NCBI GenBank assembly: GCA_019914995.1
Contig: CM034141.1
Location: 3,410,001 to 3,474,000 of the forward strand
From: Acanthochlamys bracteata
Lineage: Eukaryota > Streptophyta > Magnoliopsida > Pandanales > Velloziaceae
Length of the DNA: 64,000 bases
Direction: 5' to 3'
Positions 11,801 to 23,865 of the stretch are shown one piece after another. The number at the start of each line of letters is the position of its first letter. Position 1 is the first letter of the stretch. The translations under genes were made by a program, and so were the position numbers. The notes beneath the pieces are model-generated. The model ran no database searches. It worked only from the letters and a program-made list of their open reading frames with translations, and was not told the DNA's origin.

Positions 11801-12942
11801 ACTTTAAACTGGGATGTACATTGGGAGTCAACATGAAATAAGATTCCATAGGGATCACCTTTTTTTATTTTGTATATGCATGCTTTCCTTTGCCTATATT
11901 ACCCTCTATTGACGTGCCTTGATTACCAGAATATCTCCACTGAATGTGTTGTAAGCTTGCTCCTCAGATTCTCTATGGTGTTAGCTAAAGGGATTATGCT
12001 CATCTAACATTTCTTGATATCTTCTCTATTTTGAAGTGAAATCATCAATATTTAGCTTCATTTGATAGCTAATGTCAGCTGGAACAGTCTTGAAAGTTTC
12101 AACATCTCCTTTCACTCCAGCTAAGTGTTGTTTGAATATGTTAATACCACCTCATGCAAATGTTCGTGAACAATAGCTAAATGCCAACTTACTTTTTTTT
12201 TGTTTTTACTACCACCGAATTTTAGCAAGTCTGCAGTGACTCCAAGCAGGATCAGTTTTTTATTTTGAAGGATTTTGAGTTTGTGAAATTGTTGAGGACT
12301 GCTGGACAGACTTTGTAGAAGGATTGGGAAGATTTGAACCAATTGCAGACATTGGTTGGCTGCAGAAGCACGAACAGTTCCAAGCAGAGCATCTAGTAGC
12401 ATTGGCGAATAAAATAAGCCAATACTGGTAGCATTGATGAACAGACCGAGCGGAACTCTCAAGTAGCTTGGAGCAATACTACGATAGGACAATTGAGAAG
12501 CCGAGCAGCGGAGTCGGAGGAACAGATTAGAGGAGAGAGCAGCGGAGCCAGATCGGAGCCAGTGGACATCAAGCTTCAGCAAACTAGGGTTTGAACTTTG
12601 GTGCTGCGATTGAACGTGAGCTGTAACTAGTGTGACATCAAAGTAGCGGCGATCTAACGTTCCATTTTGCAGAGCAGCCGATCGAGCTTGGACGAAGTGG
12701 CTATCAAGCTCGGACTACTAAAAAAAGGAAAAGAGAAGAAGAAAATGCGCTCATCAGTTCTTCAGCTCGAGCATGGTACCGTGTTATGTAATATAATTTT
12801 TACTTTTTAATAAAGCTTCCGGGTTGACCTGTTCGGTCCTAAACTGCACAAATGACTTTTTTGCAAATCCAAACAGGATTGCGTTCCGGATTGACGATTT
12901 TCGGGTCGATCTAGAAGAGCTAGTTTAGGATTGCCAACTATG
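8802..12942 (-). mobile_element. hAT transposon, copy A
   Basis: The element starts CATAGCCGTAAAA and ends ...CCAACTATG, imperfect inverted ends of the form CATAGTTG. It is flanked by 8-bp direct repeats, gttgagac (8794-8801) and attgagac (12943-12950), which match at 7 of 8 positions; 8-bp duplications are the hAT signature. The minus strand carries a decayed transposase (about 12250-10220). The left subterminal part (8890-9900) is rich in short direct repeats such as tccagacagcaagact and gcaatccagttgat, typical of transposase-binding subterminal arrays. It lies inside the gypsy element, a few bases from the primer-binding site. Confidence 0.85.
10220..12250 (-). pseudogene. hAT transposase pseudogene, copy A
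   Basis: The family signature pieces are in order on the minus strand. A BED-finger-adjacent stretch lies near 12200-12080. The DUF659 region follows, with CPKDTIFLKSIDASD near 11490 and VTDNVSNYAVTGRLLEEEF near 11360, the latter holding a catalytic-type Asp. CAAHCTNLMFHDFGKLDEA (near 11280) is the Cys/His block after the second strand. CTPLVRVLRIV and GYLFEAIHSAKTEI follow near 10920-10840, then LTGEMRLFKNAEGYFG near 10600. Last come traces of the C-terminal dimerisation domain (10450-10250) spread over several frames. Many frameshifts and stops make it non-functional. Copy B carries the same blocks. Confidence 0.85.
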
Positions 12943-12952
12943 ATTGAGACCG

Positions 12953-12967
12953 ATGGCTCTTGACCCA
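12953..12967 (-). other. Primer-binding site of the gypsy element
   Basis: The minus strand reads TTGGGTCAAGAGCCAT just inside the LTR edge. This is close to the initiator tRNA-Met complement TGGTATCAGAGCCA used by many plant LTR elements, with a small shift in the middle. Confidence 0.6.
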
Positions 12968-12969
12968 AG

Positions 12970-13377
12970 CGTTACACTAGCTAAATAAAGAATTAGAACT
13001 TAGAGTAGCCAACCTAAATTATGAAGTAAATACTTCATTATTCCTTAGGCCAAATACTTTGTAGACCCGAACCAACAACTTCATAAGGAAGTTAATCGAG
13101 TCCCTAGCTTGTACAACTCTTGTAAGGTAGATTTCTAAAGAAACAGGGAATGCAAGTCTTTTATGAAATAAAAACTAAGAAAGTAAATGGATAGCTAGAG
13201 TCTAAGAAGGACTCAAGAAGGCCCAAGTCACCAAGCCTGGTGATCCGTTCAATCCGAAAGCTACCCGGTTGCCTTTGGCTTTGCAACAGGCATAACAAGC
13301 ATCTCTTCGTAGGGATCCTTATGCACTTTGGCTTTGTTGCTGGAAAGTCCTTGCTATAGGTCACCTGTAATGTATCA
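12970..13377 (-). repeat. 5' LTR of the gypsy element
   Basis: It is the partner of 5620-6172, with the same edges (gttacactagctaa and tgtaatgtatca). It is shorter by about 145 bp and interrupted by small indels. Confidence 0.75.
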
Positions 13378-13937
13378 CTGTTGCTGTCGTCTTCTTATAT
13401 CTCATCATTAATTTCGTCACCATTGACTCACTCGTCTAACCTTCTTTCTAGAACAATGCATGAAGTGCAAACATTTAATGCTTTACGATGATTGTCTCGT
13501 TAATTGGAGAATCCATTGAGAATATATCTTTGTTTTGGCAACTAATATGCATATTCTCCTTTCCGTTTAGAATGGGTAGCAATGAGAATGTCGCCATTGG
13601 ATCCCAAACGCTTGCAATCAAATCATGAATATGAAGAGCACTTTGTATCATAAACGCACACCTATATTGATTAGGTAGAAGGAACTTCCTCGACTTTTGT
13701 ACTAACTACCTTTCAATGAATATAGGAAATAATATGAACAACTATCTAGAATTCCAAGTGCATTATGGTCCTCTAGTTTTCATTGAATGTGGTCGAGCTG
13801 CCATATAGAAGTATCATCAATTCTTTGCATGGTAGCTAAGGTGATTTGAAACTTATTTGGAGATTATACTCATTCCCTTTCCTATCTTATTTGTCTTAAG
13901 CTATCACTCTAAACTCAAAATTTTGGACTATTTAGAG
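13378..13937. other. Spacer with no recognised feature
   Basis: It lies between the gypsy LTR and the first Harbinger-like end. No open frame resembles a known family, and no repeat within the window was found. Confidence 0.5.
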
Positions 13938-14059
13938 TTAGGGTCTTATCCTTTTACCCAACCAGGTCACTTCCTCCACAAAAAAGTGACTTCTAAATTA
14001 CTTCCCATGTTTTTTCAAAATTAGAACTCATTTTCAGCATACAAATCACTTCCTACAAT

Positions 14060-14914
14060 ATAAAATTCATCACTTCCAACCCCACTTCCTCGTTCACTTC
14101 CTTGTTTCTTCTTTGCTCGGCTCCATGCTTTTTCTTATCCGCTCCTCTCCGCGCCATCTCTCCAACGGCGTCGATCTTCTCCGCTTCGGCTTCGCAAGAT
14201 CTTTCTAGTTTCAGCTTTTCGCTAGATTTCTCCATGTCAGCTTTCGTTAGATGATAGCATCGTAGATCCGATTTAAGCTAGATCTCTCCGGTGTTGTAGA
14301 TTTCTCTCTGTATTTCATCGGATCTACTACTCAACCCTGTGATCACTTATAGGATAAATTTTTCAAGAACTTCGAAGTACAGTACTTGTTTCCGAAGCAA
14401 AGTGAGGTGCGGATCTGAGCAATTTCATTTTTGTTAGTTGTTTATTTATTTTTTTCTTGATCTGGATGAATCTTTGTTGAAACAATATTTCACTTTTTAT
14501 CATAGGCAATTGATTGATCCAGCCTATTAAAACTAGTTGCGTTACTCAACTTGTTAAGTGAATATGGTTGTTGAAGTTATAGTATGTTAATTGGTCTGCC
14601 AGGTGATCAATGAAATGATTCCAATGTTAGCAATTTTGGTGAAAGATTAATGTTTTCTATTGTCTACCTAATGTCTGATTTTTAAAAAAAATAATAACCA
14701 AGTGATGCTTTCTCTCTCTTCGTGTTGTTTTCTCTTTAGAAAAGTTTGGTTTTGTCTTTCAAGTAGGATAGTTTGGTAGTCCCGATGCTTTTTTTTTTGG
14801 ATGTTTGGTAGAGTTATGAAACTTGTGAATGTAATTCTATGATGATTTTGTTGGAAAGGAATGTTTGGTTACTTGGTGTTGTTTCGAGCCTAATAAACGA
14901 TAGTACTTGGTAAT
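14060..14914. other. Leader-like block inside the Harbinger-like end
   Basis: The sequence is rich in tctccgcttcggcttcgc-type words and then shifts to T-rich DNA, like a plant 5' UTR followed by an intron. No frame is recognisable as a transposase. By position it could be the 5' part of the element's own gene. Confidence 0.3.
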
Positions 14915-17395
14915 GAGTTTCCCCAGCTGAAGGTTTTAATAAGTCTCATCTCAATCCTGCGCAAGATAAAACTTTAATTAGACAAAATAATACTATCATT
15001 AGTGGAAACTCTAGAACTTTAATAGAAAGTAGTTCGGAAGAATTCCCAGTAGCTCTCAATGAACATTTATAGATAGAAAATTTAGTAGAAATAATCGACA
15101 TTTAATGAAAGTCGGTTCTATTATAGGTCCAAAGCAGAACTTAGAATGTTTTAAGCAGAATTGTTAAGATCTTATCTATCCATGAGAACTTTATCATATA
15201 GGAGAAATAAGAAACTTTGTAAACAAGACCGAATGTTTTGTACGAAAACATGAGGAAGAAGTAGAATGTTTACGTAGTCAGCATGTAGTTTTAGATCTTA
15301 TTAGTTTAGAAGCCTATAGAGCTTGAAGAAGTACACAGTTTAATTTTATGCATTTAGGATTATTAGTCATAAGATTTAAGGGATTAGACAGAAGTTATTT
15401 AGCATTACTTTATGTTTACAATGATTTATGAACAGACTGAGAACAAGCAGCAATAGCTACCTAGATGTCTCTAAACATAGGAATGTTTTTATTGTTGTCC
15501 AAATTTCTTAGCTAATATTACTAAGTGAGTCCAGCATCCTAAACAGGAATAAAGAATAAACGTATGGAGCTAAGACTTCAGGTAGTAACTTATTAACGTC
15601 TTTAGAATTTATAAGAAGATTAACTAATGATGGAGAAGTTCAATATAAATTAGAAATGATGAAGTTAAGACAATTAGAAAGTTCAAAACGTATAAAAATG
15701 ATTAAAGCTCCCTACAGCATTTGCAGGAAGAGAATGGATTCTTGATGAATTTCATCAGAAATCTAATGTTCTTGTTCCTGAAACACATATGACGTATGAG
15801 AATGCTAGAAATAGCACTAGTGTTAGATTACTGATTATGACCCAGTCTCTACTTTGGGACATGATGAAGCCGAAGATGCATGAATGCAATTTTTAATATC
15901 TTAGAAGATCCAATCGTTATATCCTGTGAAGAAAATAGCATAGAATCTGTTAGAACATTTGAAGAATTTTTAAGGATGGAAATTTGTTGGAATTTATGAG
16001 ATAAAGAATACTTATAATATGATTTTCAAAAGCATATTCGCAAAGGAAATTTAGCAGAAGACTATTTATTTTAAGCTAAAAGAAAGACATGATAGATTAG
16101 AGAGTTACGGGGAAAAAGGTTAGAATTTTGGAGAATAAGAGAAAGATTTGTTCAGAAGATAAAAAGTGTTGAAGTTACTAGCGAACACGTACAACCAACT
16201 AAACAGAAATGACTAGAAGCAGTAGCTCCGATAAAAATAAAATTAGCCAAATTAGAAAAGGTTGATAATTCATTTAGAACAAATTATTTTAGTCAAGAAA
16301 AAATAGACGCCATAAGTGAAATCAGTCAAGTAAAACTGGAATCAACAGAATCGAGTCAATCTCATCTATTAGCCCATTCTCGAGAACTTCTCCTACAGTA
16401 GACGCACCAAGCTACAGTTATGGAAATTTACCCATAAGAGATATAGCACTAGCAGAACAAGATTTTACAAATTTTACGTTCAAAGGTAAAGCATTACCCT
16501 TAGAACCAAAAATAACTTCCAAACTAGAGGAGAAGCTCAGATTCTTAATCTTGCTACACATGATCCACAATTATGAAACATTGTTATTAGATGTACAGAA
16601 AATTTTAGTAATAGGAGATTATTGGAGAAATATGAAAGACGCCACTACAGGTGATGAAGCTTTTAGATATTTAGAAATAATCTTAGGAGAATCAGTTAGA
16701 GGATTATGGGAATAAAAAACTGCAGGCTTATAAAAATTTATTAGCTTTAGGACCAAATTCTTATAATTTGGTTAACCAGATACATCAGTTAGTTAGGATT
16801 AGTATCTATATAAGAGGATGCTTTGAATGTATATAGAACAGATGCAAATTAGAGATTTGCGTAAAGCTAAAAGATTTTGGAATGAATATATTAATATGGT
16901 TACTACAACAGGAGCAAGATTTGACCAAGAATATTGTAGAAGATTATTTAGAAAACATCCAGGAGAACTAGTAGAGAAATAGAAAGAGAATGGATTTAGC
17001 ACCAGTCGAAGAAAATTCCAATCTGTTTTTGGACAATCACCCAACAAGTTGTTCATATAATGAAATACTTAAAATAAAGTGTTGTGAGATCTAGATAGCC
17101 AGACAACTCAAGAAAAGACAGTATGTTTTTTGTAATAATTTTTATGTTCCTAATCAATATTATATAGAACCAAAATATAGGAGAAAATATACACGTAGAA
17201 AACCTTATTCTAAGAAACGATATTATTTAAGAAGATCTAATAGGAAAAAACCATATCTAGATAGAAGTTAAAATGTAAGCAGATTAAATCCTAAAAGAAA
17301 TTATAGGAATAGTTAAAATGATTTGCATGTAATAGTGAAGAACATTTAAACAATGCATGTCCTAAATGAACGAATCCTAAAACCCTGATTTGCAA
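14915..17395 (+). pseudogene. Endogenous caulimovirid-like fragment, forward piece
   Basis: On the plus strand there are pieces of a viral-type polyprotein in order, in drifting frames. A movement-protein-like segment (about 15339-15400, FNFMHLGLLVIRFKGLDRS) is followed by a connecting segment with SNLLTSLEFIRRLTNDGEV (about 15580-15640). Then comes a capsid-like core with GDYWRNMKDATTGDEAFRY (about 16614-16672) and KRFWNEYINMVTTTGARFD (about 16868-16925). It ends with a Lys/Arg-rich stretch (17150-17270) and a CCHC-type knuckle FACNSEEHLNNACP (about 17322-17363), whose first Cys is lost to a stop codon. This layout fits a plant pararetrovirus relic. No protease or reverse transcriptase is present. 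Numerous stops and frameshifts make it inert. A retrotransposon gag is the alternative. Confidence 0.55.
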
Positions 17396-18540
17396 TTGAA
17401 CTTACTAAATATCACTATTGCATGCATTGCTTAAATGATATCGTTTCTTTTGTTTATCTTCTAGTAATAAATCTAGTTCGGTATGTATTCTTTAACAACA
17501 GAGTAATGACAGTATTATTTTATCTAATTAAAGTTTTATCTTGTGCAGGATTGGGATCAAACGTACTAAAACCTTCAGCTGGGAGAAATATTTTTTAGTT
17601 TCTAATAATTCTTCGTGGTAATCTTTCATAAAGTGAATGATTTCTTAAAATGTTCTATTAAGATGTCTACCTTGGAGTTTAAACTATGTAGTTGTTCTTT
17701 TACTATTTGTAAACTGTTATTTCTATTAGAATTACTTCATAAAATTTGTACTAAACTAATATTAAGAAAATCTAAATTAGTTCTTGTTGTACTTATATCA
17801 GAAGAAAGATAAGTTAAATATTCACTAGATTTCTTTGCTAAAGAAAATTCAAAATTTGTAGATAAACTTAAAACTAAGTTTATCGGACTATTTAATACTG
17901 GATCTATGGTATGAAATAGATGCCTAATTCACTATTTTATCAAATTACACTTGAGTTTAACTTATCTAATGAAATCGTTGTTCTAAAACTATGAAAGATT
18001 TCAAAATTTAAATAATCAAAGTTCTACAAATCCACCTTGTCTATCTGTAAGATCAGGGTCTATCGTTATTTTTCTATACTCTAGCTGAATAGCTTCGTAG
18101 TTATTAAGCTTATGTTCTTCGCCTAATGAGAATAACTCTTGTAAGGGGGAAAAAAATTTTCTTTTTAAAAAATACAGCGCCTTCATTAACTTCACTAATA
18201 TGATCTAAATCTATAACTCTAAAAAACACTTCTAAAGTAATACCAATTGTCTAGATATCAAATTCACTCAATTTTGGAGGTATAGTATGTTCTCCTTTAA
18301 TGGTTACTGTCATATGCCATTAACTCAGTTTCTTCAACCGTATGGATAAATGTCTTTCCTATTTGTGTTTGAAAGTGATATTGTGCTATATATGGCTCAC
18401 TAAGGTGATTCTTATAAGAAGGTATTCTTCAATAGGAACTATTAATTTACGTCTATTATGCATACGGAGTTTTCAACGATCAAAATATCTGATTAGTTTA
18501 TAGAATTCTGGATTTTTGAAAACTTTCTAGACTACAAAGT
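17396..18540 (-). pseudogene. Endogenous caulimovirid-like fragment, inverted piece
   Basis: Positions 17505-17605 on the minus strand repeat the start of the forward piece (14910-14995): ccagctgaaggtttta, then aagataaaactttaattaga. Positions 17395-17435 repeat the knuckle region in inverse. The inverted piece therefore carries upstream sequence (18540 to 17605), including a heptad-like segment VKEQLHSLNSKVDILIEHF (about 17703-17644). It then jumps by an internal deletion to the knuckle, where it meets the forward piece tail to tail. No frame stays open for long. The upstream part is not assignable beyond coiled-coil-like. Confidence 0.5.
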
Positions 18541-18582
18541 ATTCTAACAAATGCACTCAAAATATCTAATTATGTTTTTCAC

Positions 18583-19197
18583 TTGGGATGTACTGTTAAT
18601 GTCGATATGCAAGGAAAATGTCTTGGCTGAGTTGATTGGTTGTGGTGTGGGTGAGGAAGAGTCTTGGTTAGGTACAAATTGGTGGTGACAGCTCTTTGTG
18701 GATGTGGATAATAGTGTGCGGGTAGAGATTGAAGGAACTGAATGTTGGTAAGATGAGGGTATTCGAGTGGTAGTTTATTCATTGGAGCATAGTTGGTAGT
18801 TGGGTTGGTACGAAGAGCAGAATTGGAAAGGGTATTGTTTGGAGGAGTACATGTCAAGGTAGGAGGTGCAATTGGTAAGTTTAACTGTGGCTAGGTTGAT
18901 GCCACGGTCGCTTTAGATGTTTAGTGTTGACACGTATCTGTGTTGAGGTGGGTAGGATGGGATTGAAAGTGAGATTGGCAAATTCTCAAGAGTGCCAAAG
19001 CCAAGTTGTATCTGCCAAAGTCAGTTGCCACGGAGCGAGCATGTTGTAATGTGGTCTAGTTTGTCTTGCATGCTGGGTTCACAGGTGGTTATAGGCGAAT
19101 CATGGTGGTGGTAGAAAATTTTCGATAATAATTGTTGATGCAAATGTGGGTGACGTGGGTGAATCCACGAAATAGTGGTGTGAGTCTCCGTTGAGAC
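18583..19197 (-). pseudogene. Gypsy gag-side flank beside hAT copy B
   Basis: It repeats 8195-8801 almost throughout, including ggaactgaatgttggta, gtattcgagtggtagttt and cttgcatgctgggttcac. It ends in the same gttgagac that borders hAT copy A. Upstream of 18583 the similarity stops abruptly at the viral fragment. No LTR or primer-binding site is seen on the far side of hAT copy B. Confidence 0.7.
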
Positions 19198-20954
19198 CAT
19201 AGTTGTAAAAACTGAACCGAACGTCGACTCGGCTCACTGTCTAAGTAAACGGGTCGCGGGTTGACCCGCCGGATTAACTAGTACGTGATGTTCTGGAGTC
19301 TAGACTGACCCGCCGGACTAACTAGTAGGTGATGTTCGGGAGTCCAGACAATACACAACATTGCAATCCACTGAACCCAGACAGCAATATCCATTTCCAA
19401 TCCAGACAATACAAAAAAATATTGTCCAAACCAAACAACAAGACTAATGAAAAAATAATCCAATCCATACGGCAGTTCACTTTACCAAAAACATATCAAC
19501 ATCCATTTAATGAAAGCATCAAACTTTAACTTCTAGCTTTCTAATTCATCTATCAATTACACAAGCTAGGAATTTTACACAAACTTGAACTTGCAGTTTT
19601 CAAAAAGAAAACCAACTGAAAAGCAACAAACACTTTAATAACATCACAATAGCTGTAACATCTCAATTTCTAACAACCTTCCAAGCTTTTGAAGTATTGC
19701 ATACAAGAAATTAGAGGGATATCCCTTCAAGCTTAGCTGTGCGGGAGTGGGCAAAAACACATTCAATTCAAGGCTTTAACCTTGTCAGGCAGTCAGCAAG
19801 CTCCTCTGGTGCTACCTATACAATGTTCACTCTATGCACTCAAGTGGATTGCGTGAAAAATCAGACACAATAAACAAGACAGCTGTTATCATGATAACAA
19901 AAGCAGTAGCAATCCAGTTTGTAAAGGAAACAAATGTTTTCTTTATCAAAAGTTTTGTTTTATCAAAAACTAAATACAATAAATCTATGACACTACAAAT
20001 GTTTTGTTTATAGATAATTCAGATAATTCAGTTTTGTAAAGGAAATAAAATGCTTTTGTGAAGGCCAAAAGTTGTAGCAATGCAGCTGATATCATGAAAA
20101 TCAACTTGTAGCAATCCAGTTGATATAAAAAATCAATGTTTTGTATATAACATGCAGGAAACAAATGTTTTGTTTATCACTTCTATTTTGTTAAGGGAAA
20201 CCAATTCTATTTTGTATACCAGCAATTTAGTTGGAAATCAGGAATACATATGTTGCAATCCAATTCCATTAACAAATGCAGGAAACCCTAGCCTACAAGA
20301 AAAAAAAATTCATAACATAAAGTGTGCCATAGCCATACTTTCCAACGAGCTAGTAAGCCACAAGTTCACAACAAGCAAGCAAGGAAAAAAAATCCATAAC
20401 AAGAAAGGAAAACAGTAAGCCATACTAACCAACATGAAGAAAATCCATAATATAAAGTGGAGCTATAGCCATACTGGCCTGGCCAGCAAGCCACAACAAG
20501 CCAGCAGGAAAAGAAAATCCACAACACTAAGATATCTTTAAGGTCATGTATATAGGGTTATTTCTAGATTCAATGTTATAGAGATGCATATAGAGACTGA
20601 TATATGATCATCTTTAGGAAAAAAAAAATACTAAACATATTAACATACCATGTTAGGGAGCAGAACTCTTACGTAGAATTAGCTCATCACCTCACATCCT
20701 CATCACCAAAATCATCAAGGTTCAATATCTAAAAAAATAATTTCATTTCAAAAGTTAGAATCCTAAATTGAGTCAATTGACCATCTAATAATATTATAAT
20801 TAAATACAAAAGAAAAAACATCTACCATCAATGGGTTTCTCTTGAATGGATCATGCTTCCAATTGTTTGTAAATGCATCTAATAATATTAAAATTAAATA
20901 CTTATAGAAGTATCAACAATAAAAATTAATAGAAAAAGAGATAGATGAAGTTTT

Positions 20955-22900
20955 ACCTTTGTCTCAAACTCAAGTTACAATGAACATACACAAGATTGTT
21001 ACGTTGATGTCTATTCCTTTTTTTGGAATGCATATGCTCAAATATGCTGCAATTTCTCTCGCAACATTAGGCACTACATGTTTGGCTTAAAACACAAATG
21101 GCCAACTTTTGTAGATGTTTAGCACTATTTTTATATAACATCCACCATTTATCTACAAAAGTACAAGTGTTAAACAACAAAACTAAAAAAAGAAAAAATA
21201 TAGTTGTACAAAACAATCCAATAATCAACTACCTAGGGCCATAGTTTGGCGAATAGCTATAGTAGAAATTTGTCCAAAGCATCCTTCCGCACTTTTAAAT
21301 AGCATCACCTCACCAGTCAGTTTACTGACCAACTCAAAATCTCCAAAAGCATACTTCTCTATAACATTCAGAACTCTCGAAAAGGTAGAATTTTTCTTTC
21401 AGAAGAAAAGCCATCATACTGATAACAAGAATTAAACCAATACCCAGAATAATGCAAAGCTTTACCTAACTAATGATCCCATCTATCACTGATAATGTTG
21501 AGGTACGGTGTAACTCTTTTCTTATTTCTCTCGAATCTCCTCAAGATTTCAGCTTTACCAATGAATAGCCTCAAACAAGTATCCCATACATGGTGTATCA
21601 TCACTATCAACAATGCGAAGAATACGAACTAGAGGAACAGTAAGTTTTGCTGTATTTACACACTCCGTTCCAAAATGAAGGAATTACGACATCATATACA
21701 AATTTTTTCCTTTACTTTCAAAGGAAAATGATGAGGTTGTCCATTCTCTTGATGTTGCCATAGCTCTTAAGCTATCCTTGTGAGCCAACATACAAATTAG
21801 TAGCAAAACGGTCGATGTTGGTTTATTTATCTCCTTTTCACATGTGAATTTTCTCATCACATGTAAGAAGGAAAATAATGATTGTAAATATGCTTGGTAA
21901 TTCTAGATGCATGAGCCACCAAGTTACTAACTTCATCTAATTTGTAAAAAATCATGAAAAATCAAATTAATGCAATGTGCAACACAAGGAGACCAAAACA
22001 AACCTCTAAACTCTCTAAACAGCTTGTATAACATCTCAGCTATTTCTCAAGCATAAGAAGCATCGATAGATTTGAGAAAGATAGTACCCTTTGGGCAATA
22101 AACTAGAAATTTGATGAGGATTTTTCTGTTTTGGTTTGGCCATCCATTAGCCGTGATACTGCATTTTGTCATCTTCCAAGCATCACGATATCTCTCAAAA
22201 TAGTGCCTCGTCTCCTCAACATTTCATTCGATAAACAATTTTGAAGCCTATGATAGCGAGTAGTTTTATGACATGCACCATACTAGCAATAGCATCTACC
22301 ATAGGTTGAAAATACATGGAGTTAATAGCATTAAAAGGTATGCATGCATCGATCAGCCCACTTGGATATAGCAATCCCACATCTTTCTATGGCCTCCTTA
22401 TTTTGCATGACACACTTTAAAGCGGGTTGTGCATTAAGAGTGGTTATCGGCATGAAATAAGGCTCCATAGGCATTACCTCTTTTTCTTTTGTAGCTGTAT
22501 GCTTTCCTCTACCCATAATTACCCTCTGCTATTCGTGATCACGTTGATGTGCCTTGATGTACTAGAGTATCTCCACTGAATGTGTTGTAAGCTTGCTCCT
22601 CAAGATTCTTTAGGGTGTTGGCTAAATGGATTTTGCTCACCTAATAATTTGTTGATGTCTTCTCTTTCTGGAAACAAAATCATCAATATGTAGCTTCGCT
22701 TGATAGCGAACATTAGCTGGAACGGTCTTGCAAGCTCCAATATCTCCCTTCACTCCAGCTAAGTTGTTTGAATCGTTAAGCCACCTCTTGCAACTGTTCA
22801 CGAATAATAGGTAGAACCAACTTGCTTTTTTCTTTTCATTTTTTTCCACCAATTTCAGCAAATCTGAAATGACTCCAATCAGATTTTCGTTTTGAGGAAT
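20955..22900 (-). pseudogene. hAT transposase pseudogene, copy B
   Basis: The minus strand begins with a BED-finger tail, LAGVKGDIGACKTVPANV (about 22765-22712). The linker follows, with ALKCVMQNKEAIERCGIAIS (about 22430-22370), and runs into the INSMYFQP-type block near 22320. DUF659 traces run from 22180 to 21900. Then come the CTPL-type and GYL-type blocks (21680-21540), a TGE-type block near 21310, and dimerisation-domain traces (21130-20957). All are broken by frameshifts and stops. BED and linker are better kept here than in copy A, while the central DUF659 part is better kept in copy A. Confidence 0.8.
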
Positions 22901-23096
22901 TTTGAGCTTGTGATATGGTTGAGGATTGTTTGGCAGAGTATGTAGAAGGACTAGATGGATTCGAACCAATCCCAGACATTAGTTGGCCTACCGAAGTACG
23001 ACCGGAACCGAACACAGCAACCAGTAGCACCGGCTATCAGAACAGAACGAAGGAGAATTGCTGGGCAAACTCTCAGGTTCCTCTGAGCAATCCTAC

Positions 23097-23510
23097 AGTA
23101 GAGAAATTGAGAAGCCGAGCAGCAGAGCGAAAGGAGCAGATTAGAGGGGAGAACAGTGGAGCCGCATCGTAGCCGTCGAAGATAGAGCTCGAGATAAAAG
23201 GGTTCGGACTTCGTAGCTGCTATTGAACTTGAGGAGTAGAGAGATTGAGAAGTCGAGCACGGACTCAAAAGAGCAGATGAGAGCGGAGAGCAGCAGAGCC
23301 GAATCGGAGCCAGCAAAGATCGAGCTCGAGCAAATTAGGGTTTAGACTTCGGAAGCTGAGATTAAACTTGAGCAATAGAGAAATAGAGAAGCCGAGCAAC
23401 GGAGCTAGAGGAGTAGATAGTAGTGGAGTCAGATCGAAACTGGCGGAGATTGAGCAAATCAGAGTTCGGACTTCGGACTTGGAACTGAACTAAAGCAACA
23501 ACTAGTGTGA
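23097..23510. repeat. Three tandem units of about 138 bp in hAT copy B
   Basis: The units start with agtagagaaattgagaagcc (23097), agtagagagattgagaagtc (23235) and aatagagaaatagagaagcc (23374), spaced 138 and 139 bp apart. Copy A has one such unit (about 12465-12600). They lie just upstream (minus sense) of the transposase region. Confidence 0.8.
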
Positions 23511-23865
23511 CGTCGGAGCTCAGACGAAGCAAAGCCAGAGCTCAGACGATGAAAAAAACGAAACGAGGAAAAAAAAAAGTTCAACAGTTCTTCAGCTCTG
23601 GCAAGGTAATAGCTTAAAGGAAATGTGTTATGCACATATGTCTAAACGTAAATTATGAAAAAGCTCTTTTTTTTAAAAAAAATGCTACTGGGTTGACCCG
23701 TCCGGGTCAACGGGTTAATCCAGAATCCGTCCAAGTTGACCTGGATCAGTCCGGGTCGATTGCACGAACAAGTTTCCTACAGGTCTGGACCGATTTGCTC
23801 TCCGAGATGATGATTTTGGGTTGATCCTAGTGGACCGGTCTGAGTCTACTAACTTTGGTTCAGAG

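Larger units (their letters stand above)
5620..13377 (-). mobile_element. Ty3/gypsy LTR retrotransposon (degenerate, hAT-interrupted)
   Basis: Two direct repeats bound this element: 5620-6172 and 12970-13377. Their outer and inner edges are TG...CA-like (tgttatactagctaa at the left edge, tgtaatgtatca at the right edge). A purine tract on the minus strand (complement of ccccctccc-like sequence at 6173-6190) abuts the left repeat. A primer-binding-like site (12953-12967) abuts the right one, so the element reads right to left. Pieces of gag, protease and integrase appear in the expected order, but reverse transcriptase and RNase H are missing. A 4.1-kb hAT element sits next to the primer-binding site. 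Flanking 5-bp repeats (5615-5619 and 13378-13382) match only at 3 of 5 positions. The LTRs differ by indels, so the insertion is old. Confidence 0.8.
19198..23857 (-). mobile_element. hAT transposon, copy B
   Basis: It has the same ends as copy A: CATAGTTGTAAAAACTGAACC on the left and ...CTACTAACTTTG on the right. The left flank is gttgagac (19190-19197) and the right flank is gttcagag (23858-23865), matching at 6 of 8. The order of subterminal repeats, transposase relics and GC-rich 5' region follows copy A. It is about 0.5 kb longer, partly because a unit of about 138 bp near the 5' end occurs three times (23097-23500). Confidence 0.8.
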
